Shown: positions 1 to 7,159 of the stretch, piece after piece
Numbering within the stretch: the stretch's first letter is position 1
How the letters are laid out: each line of letters opens with the position of its first letter
Assembly: GCA_027080315.1 (NCBI GenBank)
Contig: JALWSI010000158.1
Coordinates: 1,308 to 14,083, forward strand
Length of the DNA stretch: 12,776 bases
Origin: a bacterium
GTDB taxonomy: Bacteria; Thermosulfidibacterota; Thermosulfidibacteria; Thermosulfidibacterales; JALWSI01
Direction: 5' to 3'
Program-made: the position numbers and the translations under genes
The notes under the pieces: model-generated
Database searches by the model: none
What the model saw: the letters and a program-made list of their open reading frames with translations, nothing else
Told to the model about the DNA's origin: nothing

Positions 1-534
1 GAACGGGTGTGGAGATGGCTGTTTGGCTCTCTTCCCGAAGTGGTAGAGTGCCAAGAACCCTTTTTGCATCCAGGTCGCTCATTAGAGTTTAGAGAGAAGG
101 GAGTTTCTCAGGTTGCTGTAGTTGGTGAGCTACATCCTAAGGTTAGAGATGCCTTTGGTCTTAAAGGAAGAGTCTATGTTATGGAGATGTCTCTACCGGA
201 TTCCAGGGTTTCTGGAGCTAAGGGATTCACTTTCACTCCGCCACCCAAGTTTCCCGCCACGGTTAGAGACCTTTCAATTGTTGTGAAGAAAGGAGTTTCT
301 CACGGAGAACTTCTCTCTCTTCTTAAAAAAACGGTATCGGAACTGGTGGAAGAAATAAGGTTAATAGATCGATATCAAGGTCCTCCTTTGGAAGAGGGGG
401 AGGTTAGTTTAACCTACTCTTTCAGATACAGAGCCCCGGATAGAACCCTTACAGATGAAGAAGTAGAGAGCCTTCACCAGACTTTAGCGGAGAAGATAGT
501 TAGCCAGATAGGTGCTAAGATACGCGGAAAATAG
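1..534 (+). CDS. pheT: Phenylalanine--tRNA ligase beta subunit, C-terminal part (5' end outside the window)
   Basis: This is the last 177 residues of the beta subunit of the cytoplasmic alpha2-beta2 phenylalanyl-tRNA synthetase, which charges tRNA-Phe. The frame is open to the left edge (codons GAA CGG precede the GTG at 7), so that GTG is an internal Val and not a start. Visible marks are FLHPGRS followed by VVGELHPKVRDAF and LKGRVYVMEM, typical of the end of the catalytic-like core. About the last 95 residues are the FDX-ACB (anticodon-binding) domain, with KFPATVRDLSIVV, DRYQGPPL, SLTYSFRYRAPDRTLTDEEV and a final helix. Full-length family members are near 800 residues, so roughly four fifths lies upstream, where pheS would be expected. 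The stop is TAA at 532-534 and an intrinsic terminator follows within 25 bases, so this gene ends its transcript. Confidence 0.96.
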   Translation, partial: ERVWRWLFGSLPEVVECQEPFLHPGRSLEFREKGVSQVAVVGELHPKVRDAFGLKGRVYVMEMSLPDSRVSGAKGFTFTPPPKFPATVRDLSIVVKKGVSHGELLSLLKKTVSELVEEIRLIDRYQGPPLEEGEVSLTYSFRYRAPDRTLTDEEVESLHQTLAEKIVSQIGAKIRGK

Positions 535-555
535 TTTCTTATATTGAACTCTAAG

Positions 556-589
556 AAAAGGGGATCTAAGCGTTTTAGGTCCCCTTTTT
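556..589 (+). terminator. Intrinsic terminator after pheT
   Basis: A 14-pair hairpin: 556-569 (AAAAGGGGATCTAA) pairs with 575-588, with one U-G pair at 565/579 and a 5-base loop GCGTT (570-574). The GC-rich core GGGGA/TCCCC is flanked by A-tract and T-tract (585-589). It starts 22 bases after the pheT stop codon and precedes the next promoter, so it separates pheT from the lipoprotein gene. Confidence 0.92.
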
Positions 590-670
590 CAGTATCTAAT
601 CAAGAATTATATCTTTGCGTGTAGTGCTAAAATAAAAGGTGAGAAATTTATAAAATTTTTCAAAAAGCTA

Positions 671-699
671 TTGACTTAATAGAGAATAATATCTATAAG
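671..699 (+). promoter_or_regulatory. Sigma-70-type promoter for the lipoprotein gene
   Basis: The -35 box TTGACT (671-676) and the -10 box TATAAG (694-699) are separated by exactly 17 bases. An A/T-rich stretch (about 643-666) upstream could serve as an UP element. The expected transcript start is near 706, giving a leader of about 35 bases. A short inverted repeat CTATT/AATAG (668-672 and 678-682) overlaps the -35 box and might be an operator, though it is short enough to be chance. No other feature is seen in the 206-base gap 535-740 besides the pheT terminator and this promoter with its SD. Confidence 0.75.
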
Positions 700-725
700 G
701 TAGGATCAAACCAGCGCTAATAAAG

Positions 726-731
726 AGGAGG
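726..731 (+). promoter_or_regulatory. Shine-Dalgarno site fixing the GTG start of the lipoprotein gene
   Basis: AGGAGG at 726-731 lies 9 bases before GTG at 741. There is no ATG in frame until residue 50, well inside the mature protein, so this site decides in favour of the GTG start and a complete signal peptide. Confidence 0.85.
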
Positions 732-740
732 AGACGCACA

Positions 741-2336
741 GTGGGAGGAGAAAAGGGATATATAGGTGTAGGTGTATTCAGGGTAATAGGGTTTCTTATT
801 ATCCTATTACTGAGTGTTGGATGTGGAACTTCTAACGCTACTGATTCTCCATTTTCACCGCCGACATTCTCTTTTACTTTGTCTGCAATGAGAGGGGCTG
901 CTCCCCTTACAGTGATTGCTCAACCCATAGTAAGTGGTGAAACAGGGGACTTTGCATGGGATTGGGATGGAGATGGTGATGTTGATCTTGTATCCCATTA
1001 CAAGACCCAGCATCAGTACACAGAGATCGGAGAATTTGATGTTAATGCCTGGTTATACGCAGATAGTGGTAGAACATATGAGGCAGATAAGAAGGTTCAT
1101 ATAAGCGTCACAAACTCATTTACTGGCCCTTCTGGTACGGTGTCTGATACTGATAATCATGACTGGTCTACTGCAGAAAACCTTCCATTAGGTGCCACAG
1201 TTTATCGCCACTTAGGAGCAAACAGCTATCACTTTTATACCTTGAAGGTTTATGATTCTGGTGACTACATGATTAAGACCTGGGGATTGGATTCTGCTTC
1301 CCAGAGTGCTGGAGCTGTGGTTACTCTCTATTCCTCTATAGGTTTTGTTAAGGTTAGGTCGGGAGCATCTGTAGGCGGCAAGTTCGGTTATATGGTTGTG
1401 CCTTTAGATAAGGGAACCTATACAGTAGAGGTTATAAACTACAGTTCTGCTATAAACTACGGTCTTGCATTTAGCAAAGACACAGGAGAAAGACCGACTG
1501 GTGACTCAGGTGGTGATACCGGTGATGAAGGAGGTACAACAGGAGAAGGGTCTCATCCCGGCGCCTCTGTTCTCAATTGCGGTGACACAAAGAGCAGTAC
1601 CTTGTCCACTGTAGGCGACTGGTACCAGTTCACCTTATCCTCAGATGCCCAGGTTACTATCACCACCACAAGGGCAACCAACTCTCTCACCACAGGGGCT
1701 CAGGTCACCCTTTATGATGCCTCTGATAGCCAGATTGCCACAGATGGTGGTGCCACAACTTTTGGGACCATTTCCCGGTCCTTAACCAGTGGAACATACT
1801 ACGTTCTGGTTAAGGCTGTGGAAGGTTCAATAATTGGATCCTACTCAATAACCCTCACCTGTGCCAACAGCGAGGGAGACACCCCAGGAGGGGATTCAGG
1901 AGGTGGAAATGGAACCCTTAGCGTGCCAACAACCCCAACTATCGAGGTGGTTCAACTGCCAGATACAGGGCCTACTCCTGCGTATCCTTTGGCACTTCAC
2001 GCAGATAAAGGTATGTACACACTTCTCCTCGGGACAGGTAAGTACTCTTCTCCTGTTGATGTCTATGTAGTGGCAACGCTTCAGTCGGGGAGCATGTGGA
2101 TATTCAAGAAGTATGGCAATGAGGCGGGATTGACCACGCAGGTGGAACCCTACGTGTCTAACTCCACCGAGCCCACCGATGGCAGTGCTGATGTGTTAAT
2201 AAAGATTCCTTCGGCTTTGTTCCCTTCAGGAACTACCACATTCTATCTATTGGTGGTGAATGCAGGAACCGATCTCTCTAAGATAGATTGGGAGCACGAC
2301 GGGTATCTGCTTCAGTACTTCTCGGTGATTCATTAA
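741..2336 (+). CDS. Secreted lipoprotein with a PKD domain and two PPC-like beta domains
   Basis: No named family is recognised over the full length of 531 residues. Residues 14-27 form a hydrophobic signal segment ending in LSVGC, a lipobox with Cys28 as the lipidated residue (Ser rather than Leu at -3 is atypical). About 41-124 is a PKD-type beta-sandwich with the Asp-rich loop DWDGDGDVD (74-82), which looks able to bind calcium. About 130-245 is a weaker PPC-like domain (DWSTAENLPLG, LDKGTYTVEV). About 275-375 is a clearer PPC-like domain (GDWYQFTLS, VTLYDASDSQIATD, SGTYYVLVKA), with Cys280 and a Cys near its end that could form a disulfide. Gly/Asp/Thr-rich linkers lie at about 246-274 and 376-394. 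About 395-531 is an unassigned C-terminal domain. No catalytic domain is visible, so it is probably a surface or periplasmic binding or adhesion protein. It stands alone with its own promoter and terminator. The product class is inference; lipoprotein and domain calls are from motifs. Confidence 0.85.
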   Translation: MGGEKGYIGVGVFRVIGFLIILLLSVGCGTSNATDSPFSPPTFSFTLSAMRGAAPLTVIAQPIVSGETGDFAWDWDGDGDVDLVSHYKTQHQYTEIGEFDVNAWLYADSGRTYEADKKVHISVTNSFTGPSGTVSDTDNHDWSTAENLPLGATVYRHLGANSYHFYTLKVYDSGDYMIKTWGLDSASQSAGAVVTLYSSIGFVKVRSGASVGGKFGYMVVPLDKGTYTVEVINYSSAINYGLAFSKDTGERPTGDSGGDTGDEGGTTGEGSHPGASVLNCGDTKSSTLSTVGDWYQFTLSSDAQVTITTTRATNSLTTGAQVTLYDASDSQIATDGGATTFGTISRSLTSGTYYVLVKAVEGSIIGSYSITLTCANSEGDTPGGDSGGGNGTLSVPTTPTIEVVQLPDTGPTPAYPLALHADKGMYTLLLGTGKYSSPVDVYVVATLQSGSMWIFKKYGNEAGLTTQVEPYVSNSTEPTDGSADVLIKIPSALFPSGTTTFYLLVVNAGTDLSKIDWEHDGYLLQYFSVIH

Positions 2337-2346
2337 AATAACAACC

Positions 2347-2376
2347 CTCCCTTCTGGATCCCCCCACAGAAGGGAG
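2347..2376 (-). terminator. Perfect hairpin, likely terminator of the minus-strand operon
   Basis: CTCCCTTCTG (2347-2356) and CAGAAGGGAG (2367-2376) form a perfect 10-pair stem with a 10-base C-rich loop. Read on the minus strand, the stem is followed by GGTTGTTATTTT, a modest U-rich tract. It therefore suits transcripts coming from the thioredoxin-like gene, whose stop is about 58 bases earlier. On the plus strand there is no T-tract after it. Confidence 0.6.
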
Positions 2377-2394
2377 AAAGCACCTCCCTCAATT

Positions 2395-2435
2395 GGGGTG
2401 AGGGATCTCCCCTCTCCCTCACCCCGTCCTTTTTT
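2395..2435 (+). terminator. Intrinsic terminator of the lipoprotein gene
   Basis: GGGGTGAGGGA (2395-2405) and TCCCTCACCCC (2415-2425) form a perfect 11-pair GC-rich stem with a 9-base loop, followed by GTCC and six T (2430-2435). The T-tract runs into the stop codon of the converging gene (TAA on the minus strand at 2436-2434). A competing 6-pair hairpin, CCCTCA (2386-2391) with TGAGGG (2399-2404), overlaps its left arm. Confidence 0.85.
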
Positions 2436-3015
2436 ACACTCCGTAGCGCTTAAGCACCTTTAGAACGTCAATGAGCTGATCCTTGCTCACAAGGAAGAAA
2501 CGCTTTCTTACCCGTCCTTTGGGATCAATAATCACGAGGTAAGGAAGGTGCTTTATGGAATATCCCTTTGCAAGGTCAACAATCTCTTCGTCTGTGGCGT
2601 AGGCTATCTTGAAGTTCAATCCTCTCTTCTTCACCACCTCTTTGAGGTGGTCTAAGGCCGAGTTGTCGTTAACGGGATCCAGGAACACTCCAAGCACCTC
2701 AAGCCAGTCTGGTTTGTTATTGCACAATGGAATAAGGGTCTCCTCCTCCAGCCTTTTGCAAAGGGGACATTTCTCCATGGCAAAGTAGAGAATAAGATAT
2801 TTCCCAGAGTAGGTGAGGGGATCTACCGTGCTGTTATCCAAGGTTTTTAATAGGAATGGATGTGCTGTTGGTAGGTTTTTTACAGCCCACTGTCTTCCCC
2901 AGAGATTCAGCCCTATCACCGCTCCCAGCACGGCGATGATTATGAACCAGTTTATCCTTGCCAATCTCCGAGGATTCACCTCGTTGGGTGGTCGGGGACT
3001 AAATAGCCCTCTCAT
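2434..3015 (-). CDS. Membrane-anchored thioredoxin-fold protein (TlpA/AhpC-TSA-like)
   Basis: A 193-residue protein with an N-terminal membrane anchor (about 22-40, WFIIIAVLGAVIGLNLWG) preceded by basic residues, so the rest should lie outside the cytoplasmic membrane. The soluble part has thioredoxin-fold landmarks: a beta strand YLILYFAM, the redox pair Cys83-Pro-Leu-Cys86 at the start of a helix, and HLPYLVIIDPKGRV, which holds the cis-Pro and following strand. A third Cys lies at 98. The Trp that usually precedes CxxC is absent. The likely role is disulfide exchange or peroxide/thiol redox in the periplasm, but the substrate is unknown. It is last in the operon. ATG at 3015 overlaps the 3' end of the acyltransferase gene by 17 bases and has AAAGGT upstream at about 9 bases. 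Alternative: an SCO- or peroxiredoxin-like member of the same superfamily. Confidence 0.82.
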   Translation of the reverse strand: MRGLFSPRPPNEVNPRRLARINWFIIIAVLGAVIGLNLWGRQWAVKNLPTAHPFLLKTLDNSTVDPLTYSGKYLILYFAMEKCPLCKRLEEETLIPLCNNKPDWLEVLGVFLDPVNDNSALDHLKEVVKKRGLNFKIAYATDEEIVDLAKGYSIKHLPYLVIIDPKGRVRKRFFLVSKDQLIDVLKVLKRYGV

Positions 3016-4114
3016 AGATTCTGTACCTTTTGTAGAGAGTTGCTCCCATATCCTTTGATATAAGGCTATTCACCTTGTGATTGTCCTCTAATGTCCAGGA
3101 TAGCTCTCCTCCTCTGTATCCCAAGCCCCTACCAGCTTTGAGGCTTGACAGGCACAACAGCAATTCAAGCCCTTTGTGACGCCACTCCTTCTTCACCCCC
3201 ATGGCCACCATTCGGGCTCTGCTTATGTGTCGGGAGTAGAGCATCAACTTGCATATTCCAAAGGGGAATAGACTGCCCTTTAGTCTCCTTAACACCTGGT
3301 TGTAGTCGGGAAGGCTGATTGAGGTGGCAACTGGTGTCCCGTTCTTTTCTATGAAGATCACAAGGTCAGGCTTTATTATTGGACGTAGCCTTTTTGCCAT
3401 GAACTCTATTTCGTCCTCGTCTAAGGGAACGAACCCCCAGTTCTCTTCCCATGCAGAGTTGTAGATCTCGGCAAAGCGCTCAATCTCTTTCTCAAACTCC
3501 CCCATTCTCATGCTGCGCACCTCTACTCCCGATCTTCTCTCTATTCTGTCGGCCACGCGGTATAGGGTCTCTGGTAGCTCCCTATAGGCATCCATCCAGA
3601 AGGCGAACAGGTCTTTGGCCTTTTCAAATCCCAGCTTCTCCATAACCTCGGCGTACCAGGGAGGGTTATAGGGCATCATGATCACTGGAGGATCGTCAAA
3701 TCCATCAATAAGTAGGCCACATTCGTGGTTTATTGAGAGACTGAATGGGCCTTTTATGGTTTCCATCCCTTGTTCTTTTAGCCAAGAAGATGCGGCTTCA
3801 AATAGAGCGGTGTAAACCTTAGGATCCCTGATCGTCTCAAAGAACCCGAAGAAGCCTGCCTTCTCATTGTGTATTTCGTTGTGCCTGTGATCTACAGTGG
3901 TGGCTATTCTGCCTACTATTCTGCCCACGTTATCCTTAACCACGAAGAAGACGGTATCTGCATGCTTGAAGAAGGGGTTTCTCTCTTTGTCAAAGAAACG
4001 AAGCTGGTCAACTACCAGAGGAGAGACCCAGTTTGGATCGTCTCGGTATAGCCTTTTGGCCATGGTGATGAAGCCAATAAGCCCCTTACGGTCTCTTACC
4101 TCTTCAACCTCCAT
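2999..4114 (-). CDS. BcerS/YghO-like double-GNAT N-acyltransferase, candidate bacterial ceramide synthase
   Basis: A 371-residue soluble protein of the family that includes E. coli YghO and the Caulobacter ceramide synthase bCerS. Family marks seen are YRDDPNWVSPL (23-33), NPFFKHAD (46-53), VGRIATTVDHRHNE (67-80), GFFGFFE (87-93), GPFSLSINHECGLLIDGFD (122-140) and MMPYNPPWY (146-154). The C-terminal half carries a GNAT core with VAMGVKKEWRHKGLE (303-317), resembling the acyl-CoA pyrophosphate loop. In known cases the enzyme N-acylates a long-chain base, and here it sits directly behind the SPT-like gene. Its ATG shares one base with that gene's stop (TGATG, 4116-4112) and has only a weak SD, so translation is probably coupled. 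Substrate is inferred from family and context; a related N-acyltransferase acting on another amine is possible. Confidence 0.8.
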   Translation of the reverse strand: MEVEEVRDRKGLIGFITMAKRLYRDDPNWVSPLVVDQLRFFDKERNPFFKHADTVFFVVKDNVGRIVGRIATTVDHRHNEIHNEKAGFFGFFETIRDPKVYTALFEAASSWLKEQGMETIKGPFSLSINHECGLLIDGFDDPPVIMMPYNPPWYAEVMEKLGFEKAKDLFAFWMDAYRELPETLYRVADRIERRSGVEVRSMRMGEFEKEIERFAEIYNSAWEENWGFVPLDEDEIEFMAKRLRPIIKPDLVIFIEKNGTPVATSISLPDYNQVLRRLKGSLFPFGICKLMLYSRHISRARMVAMGVKKEWRHKGLELLLCLSSLKAGRGLGYRGGELSWTLEDNHKVNSLISKDMGATLYKRYRIYERAI

Positions 4115-5295
4115 CAGATAACACCCAGCTCTTTCCCCACCTTCTTGAATTTCTCAAGGGCAAAGTCCATCTGATCTATGGTGTGGGTTGCCATGCAGCT
4201 TACCCTGAGCAGGGACTGTCCCGGAGCCACCCCTGGAGGAACAACGGGATTAACGAAGATCCCTTCCTCGTGTAGAGCCATGCACATCTGAAAGGTCTTA
4301 AGTGGATCTCTGATATAAACCGGGATCACTGGGGTCTGGGTGTTACCAATGTCAAATCCCAGACACCTGAATCCATCCTGCAGGTGATAGGTCACCTTCC
4401 AGAGCTGTTCCCTTCGTTCCGGTTCCTCTTTAAGTATCCTTAAGGCCTCTAAAGCCGCAGCTGCATTGGGAGGGGATATGCTGGCGCTGAAGATGATGGT
4501 TCTTGCCATGTGTTTAAGGTAATCAATCACCTCTTTGCTTGATGCTGCAAATCCACCAAGAGAAGCCAGGGACTTGCTGAAGGTGCCCATTATAACATCC
4601 ACCTCATCTGTGACCCCAAAGTGTTCAGAGGTTCCTGCGCCTTTCTCTCCCATCACTCCCAGGCCGTGAGCATCGTCAACCATAACCCTTGCCCCAAACT
4701 CTTGGGCCAAGGAACATATCTCTGGCAGGGGGGCTAAATCTCCTTCCATACTGTAAACCCCGTCCACAACAATCATTATACCGGCTTCTTCGGGTATCCT
4801 TTTGAGGACATGGGTAAGATCCTCCATGGAGTTGTGGCGGTACCTTTTGGTCTTTCCCAATGCCAGTCTGCACCCTTCCACTATGCTGGCGTGATCTGAT
4901 TTGTCGGCAATTACGTAGTCTCCCTTGCCTACCAAGGTGGCTATTATACCAAGGTTGGTCTGAAATCCCGTGCTAAAGAGAAGGGCTGACTCCTGCCCCA
5001 CAAAAGAGGAGATCTCCTCTTCAAGTTCAAGGTGGATATCCAGGGTTCCGTTGAGGAACCGAGATCCTGCGCAACCGGTGCCGTACTTCTCAATGGCTTT
5101 TATGGCTGCTTCTTTCACTCTTGGATGGTTGGTGAGCCCAAGGTAGCTGTTTGAACCCAGCATGAGCAGCTGTTGGCCATCTATGATCACCTCGGTGTCC
5201 TGTTCTGTGCTTATGGGACGAAAGTAGGGGTATAAACCGGCCTTACGCACCTTTTCGGCCTGTGTGAAGGAGTAGCACTTTTCAAAGATATCCAT
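4114..5295 (-). CDS. spt: Serine palmitoyltransferase-type PLP enzyme (alpha-oxoamine synthase family)
   Basis: The family condenses an amino acid with an acyl thioester. Serine palmitoyltransferase makes 3-ketosphinganine in the cytoplasm, the first step to sphingolipids. Using the ATG at 5295 (393 residues), visible marks are [14 protein letters not shown] near 71-84, SDHAS with the PLP-stacking His135, VDDAHGLG with Asp207 and His210, the PLP lysine Lys241 in [13 protein letters not shown], and Arg364 for the substrate carboxylate. GTFSKS and the [16 protein letters not shown] segment fit bacterial SPT better than BioF (typically GTFGKA) or Kbl (typically GTLGKA). No tdh or biotin genes are adjacent. 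The start is chosen because AAAAGGTGA (5298-5306) sits just before the ATG. A GTG at 5313, overlapping the ychF stop by 4 bases, is the alternative (399 residues) but lacks an SD. The following acyltransferase supports a lipid role. Exact substrates are not proven. Confidence 0.85.
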   Translation of the reverse strand: MDIFEKCYSFTQAEKVRKAGLYPYFRPISTEQDTEVIIDGQQLLMLGSNSYLGLTNHPRVKEAAIKAIEKYGTGCAGSRFLNGTLDIHLELEEEISSFVGQESALLFSTGFQTNLGIIATLVGKGDYVIADKSDHASIVEGCRLALGKTKRYRHNSMEDLTHVLKRIPEEAGIMIVVDGVYSMEGDLAPLPEICSLAQEFGARVMVDDAHGLGVMGEKGAGTSEHFGVTDEVDVIMGTFSKSLASLGGFAASSKEVIDYLKHMARTIIFSASISPPNAAAALEALRILKEEPERREQLWKVTYHLQDGFRCLGFDIGNTQTPVIPVYIRDPLKTFQMCMALHEEGIFVNPVVPPGVAPGQSLLRVSCMATHTIDQMDFALEKFKKVGKELGVI

Positions 5296-5297
5296 AC

Positions 5298-5306
5298 TCA
5301 CCTTTT
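5298..5306 (-). promoter_or_regulatory. Shine-Dalgarno site favouring the ATG start of spt
   Basis: On the minus strand AAAAGGTGA (5306-5298) precedes ATG (5295-5293), with GG five bases before the codon. The in-frame GTG at 5313 has no comparable site, and MDIFEKC is a sensible N-terminus, so the protein probably begins 14 bases after the ychF stop. Confidence 0.6.
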
Positions 5307-5309
5307 GAC

Positions 5310-6401
5310 TCACTTTCTTGTGAAACGGATGGTTATAAAATCTCCATCCTTTACCTCATACTCTTTGCCCTCTATTCTCATCAGCCCTTTCTCTTTTGCC
5401 TCTGCCAGAGATGAGAGGCTCTTTAGCTGCTCAAAAGAGATAACCTCTGCCTTAACAAACCCTTCTTCCATGTCAGAATGTATCTTTCCTGCAGCCTTCA
5501 CCACGGGGGTGTTTCTCTTAACGGTCCAGGCCCTGCACTCCTTCTCGTTGCCGGTGAAGAAGGTAACAAGGCTGAGAAGCTCGTATCCCGCTTTTATTAG
5601 GGCATCTAAGCCCCTCTCTTCAATTCCCATCTCTTCTCTGAAGAGCTCCTGCTCTTCAGGATCCATCTGGGCAAGCTCAGCCTCTATCTGGCCCCGAATG
5701 ATTACAATTGGAATCCCTTCATTTTTGCACCTCTCTATAAGAGGTGATGCATCAACTGCTGGTTCTCCGTCTTCCCCCACGTTCAATACGCATAAGCGAG
5801 GCTTTAGGGTTAGAAGCTGGTAGGGTTTTAGAAGGTTCAGCTCTTTTGGTGAGAATTCCTCCAAAGGCAAGAAGCGCTCCTGTTCCAAAAAGGAGACCAC
5901 TTTCTCTAAGGTTTCTGCCTCTCTTGCCCTGTCTTTGTTTCCTATCTGAACAAGCCTTTTCACCTTGGCAAGGTGCTTTTCAACAAGCTCAAGGTCAGAG
6001 AGGATCAGCTCTATCTCTACAGTCTCCCAGTCGTAGAGGGGATCCAGCTTGCCCCTGACGTGGGACACATTGCCGCTCTCAAAGGCCCTGACCACCTGGG
6101 CCATGGCATCCACCCCTCTGATGTGGGAGAGAAACTGGTTTCCTAAACCCTCTCCCTTGCTTGCACCTTCAACCAGGCCGGCTATGTCCACAAACTCCAT
6201 CACCGTTGGTACTGCTTTGGGGGATCCCACAAAGGACTGAACCACAGGTAATCTTGGGTCGGGAACCTCAACCACCCCTGTATTTGGATCAATGGTGCAG
6301 AAGGGGTAAGATTCTGCTGGCACCGATGATGATGTCAAGGCATTGAATATGGTGGACTTACCAGAGTTAGGAAGCCCTATTATACCGCAAGAGAATCCCA
6401 T
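5310..6401 (-). CDS. ychF: Redox-regulated ATPase/GTPase YchF (Obg superfamily, OLA1 type)
   Basis: A 363-residue cytoplasmic P-loop NTPase that binds ribosomes and, in studied members, prefers ATP and affects stress responses. The N-terminus [18 protein letters not shown] (6-23) holds the G1 loop. G3 is DIAGL (72-76), and the YchF signature [17 protein letters not shown] follows. The usual G4 NKxD is replaced by NVGE (207-210), the family trait linked to relaxed guanine specificity. About 125-185 is a charged helical insert. The C-terminal TGS-like domain (about 280-363) includes [17 protein letters not shown] and ends near [10 protein letters not shown]. Length is standard. ATG at 6401 shares one base with the pssA stop (TAATG, 6403-6399). 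A GAGGAG lies 11 bases upstream inside pssA. It is a housekeeping gene with no clear functional link to the lipid genes around it. Confidence 0.96.
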   Translation of the reverse strand: MGFSCGIIGLPNSGKSTIFNALTSSSVPAESYPFCTIDPNTGVVEVPDPRLPVVQSFVGSPKAVPTVMEFVDIAGLVEGASKGEGLGNQFLSHIRGVDAMAQVVRAFESGNVSHVRGKLDPLYDWETVEIELILSDLELVEKHLAKVKRLVQIGNKDRAREAETLEKVVSFLEQERFLPLEEFSPKELNLLKPYQLLTLKPRLCVLNVGEDGEPAVDASPLIERCKNEGIPIVIIRGQIEAELAQMDPEEQELFREEMGIEERGLDALIKAGYELLSLVTFFTGNEKECRAWTVKRNTPVVKAAGKIHSDMEEGFVKAEVISFEQLKSLSSLAEAKEKGLMRIEGKEYEVKDGDFITIRFTRK

Positions 6402-7159
6402 TATTCAGGAGTCTCCTCGGTCTCAACCTTGCATGATGTTTTGTTGATTATTGCCTGCTTTCTGCCTTTAGCAATCCACATCACAGGTCCCCAAGAAGCA
6501 TAGATCATGGCCATTATCCAAAGGGATATCTTGGGCTCAGAGAGCACCACTGCTATGCCAAGAATGACACAGAAGAGAACAATAAAGGGATACCGTCTGT
6601 TGAATATTCCTTCTTTGAAAGCCACATAGGGTATGTTGCTCACCATTAGAAGGGCTGTGCATATGGCTATAACTGCAACAAGCAGCACCTCCAATTTAGG
6701 GGCCCCGATGTGAACTGAGCTATGTGTGAATATGTAGGTGGTTGCAACCACAGCAGCAGCGGCAGGTATGGGAAGCCCAGTAAAGCTCTTGGTGTTTGGA
6801 CCATGTGAGGCCTGCACGTTGAATCTCGCAAGCCTTAATGCTCCACAGGTTAGGTATAGGAAGGACAGCATCCACCCTGCTCTGCCCAGACGTTCAAGAG
6901 CCCAGAAGTAGAGAAGAAGGGCAGGGGCTACTCCGAAGGCCACGAGGTCGCATAAAGAGTCGTACTGCACCCCGAAAGAGCTTGTGGCACTGGTTAATCT
7001 GGCAACCTTACCATCCAAAGCATCCATGATCATAGAGAGAATTATAGCCCAACAGGCCACCTCTAAATTGCCTTTTAGTACGGCTACAGAGGCGTAAAAA
7101 CCCCCGAATATGGTGCCCGTGGTTATAAGGTTTGGTAAAATATAGACTCCTCTCTTCAA
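6401..7159 (-). CDS. pssA: CDP-diacylglycerol--serine O-phosphatidyltransferase
   Basis: An integral inner-membrane enzyme, 252 residues, that transfers phosphatidyl from CDP-diacylglycerol to L-serine, giving phosphatidylserine. The CDP-alcohol phosphotransferase motif is complete: Asp49-Gly50-x2-Ala53-Arg54-x8-Gly63-x3-Asp67-x3-Asp71. Downstream GALRLARFN and FTGLPIPAAA match the eukaryote/Bacillus-type PssA subclass. Several hydrophobic segments follow (about 32-46, 74-88, 97-112, 133-147, 156-175, 190-206, 212-230), and the polar C-terminus ends in Glu-rich residues. The start is TTG at 7159, overlapping the psd stop (TTGA). It is supported by GGAGGAG (7171-7165) five bases upstream and by the conserved N-terminus KRGVYILPNLIT. 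The product is the substrate of Psd encoded just upstream. Family and reaction are well supported. Confidence 0.95.
   Translation of the reverse strand: MKRGVYILPNLITTGTIFGGFYASVAVLKGNLEVACWAIILSMIMDALDGKVARLTSATSSFGVQYDSLCDLVAFGVAPALLLYFWALERLGRAGWMLSFLYLTCGALRLARFNVQASHGPNTKSFTGLPIPAAAAVVATTYIFTHSSVHIGAPKLEVLLVAVIAICTALLMVSNIPYVAFKEGIFNRRYPFIVLFCVILGIAVVLSEPKISLWIMAMIYASWGPVMWIAKGRKQAIINKTSCKVETEETPE

Noticed and set aside
535-740. Possible small RNA or short peptide gene in the pheT-lipoprotein gap
   Set aside because: The gap is accounted for by a terminator, a promoter and an SD. Short frames there stop within a few codons and have no SD.
2813-3058. 81-codon open frame on the plus strand across the 2999-3015 overlap
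   Set aside because: It runs against two real genes and has no SD. The overlap itself is the usual coupled arrangement.
4114-5295. Reading the PLP enzyme as Kbl or BioF
   Set aside because: The residues around the PLP lysine (GTFSKS) and the SASISPPNA segment fit SPT better. There is no tdh or biotin gene beside it, and the BcerS-like gene is coupled to it.
5305-5823. 172-codon open frame on the plus strand inside ychF
   Set aside because: Antisense shadow: a Ser-rich low-complexity translation, with no motif, and the ychF frame is fully conserved.
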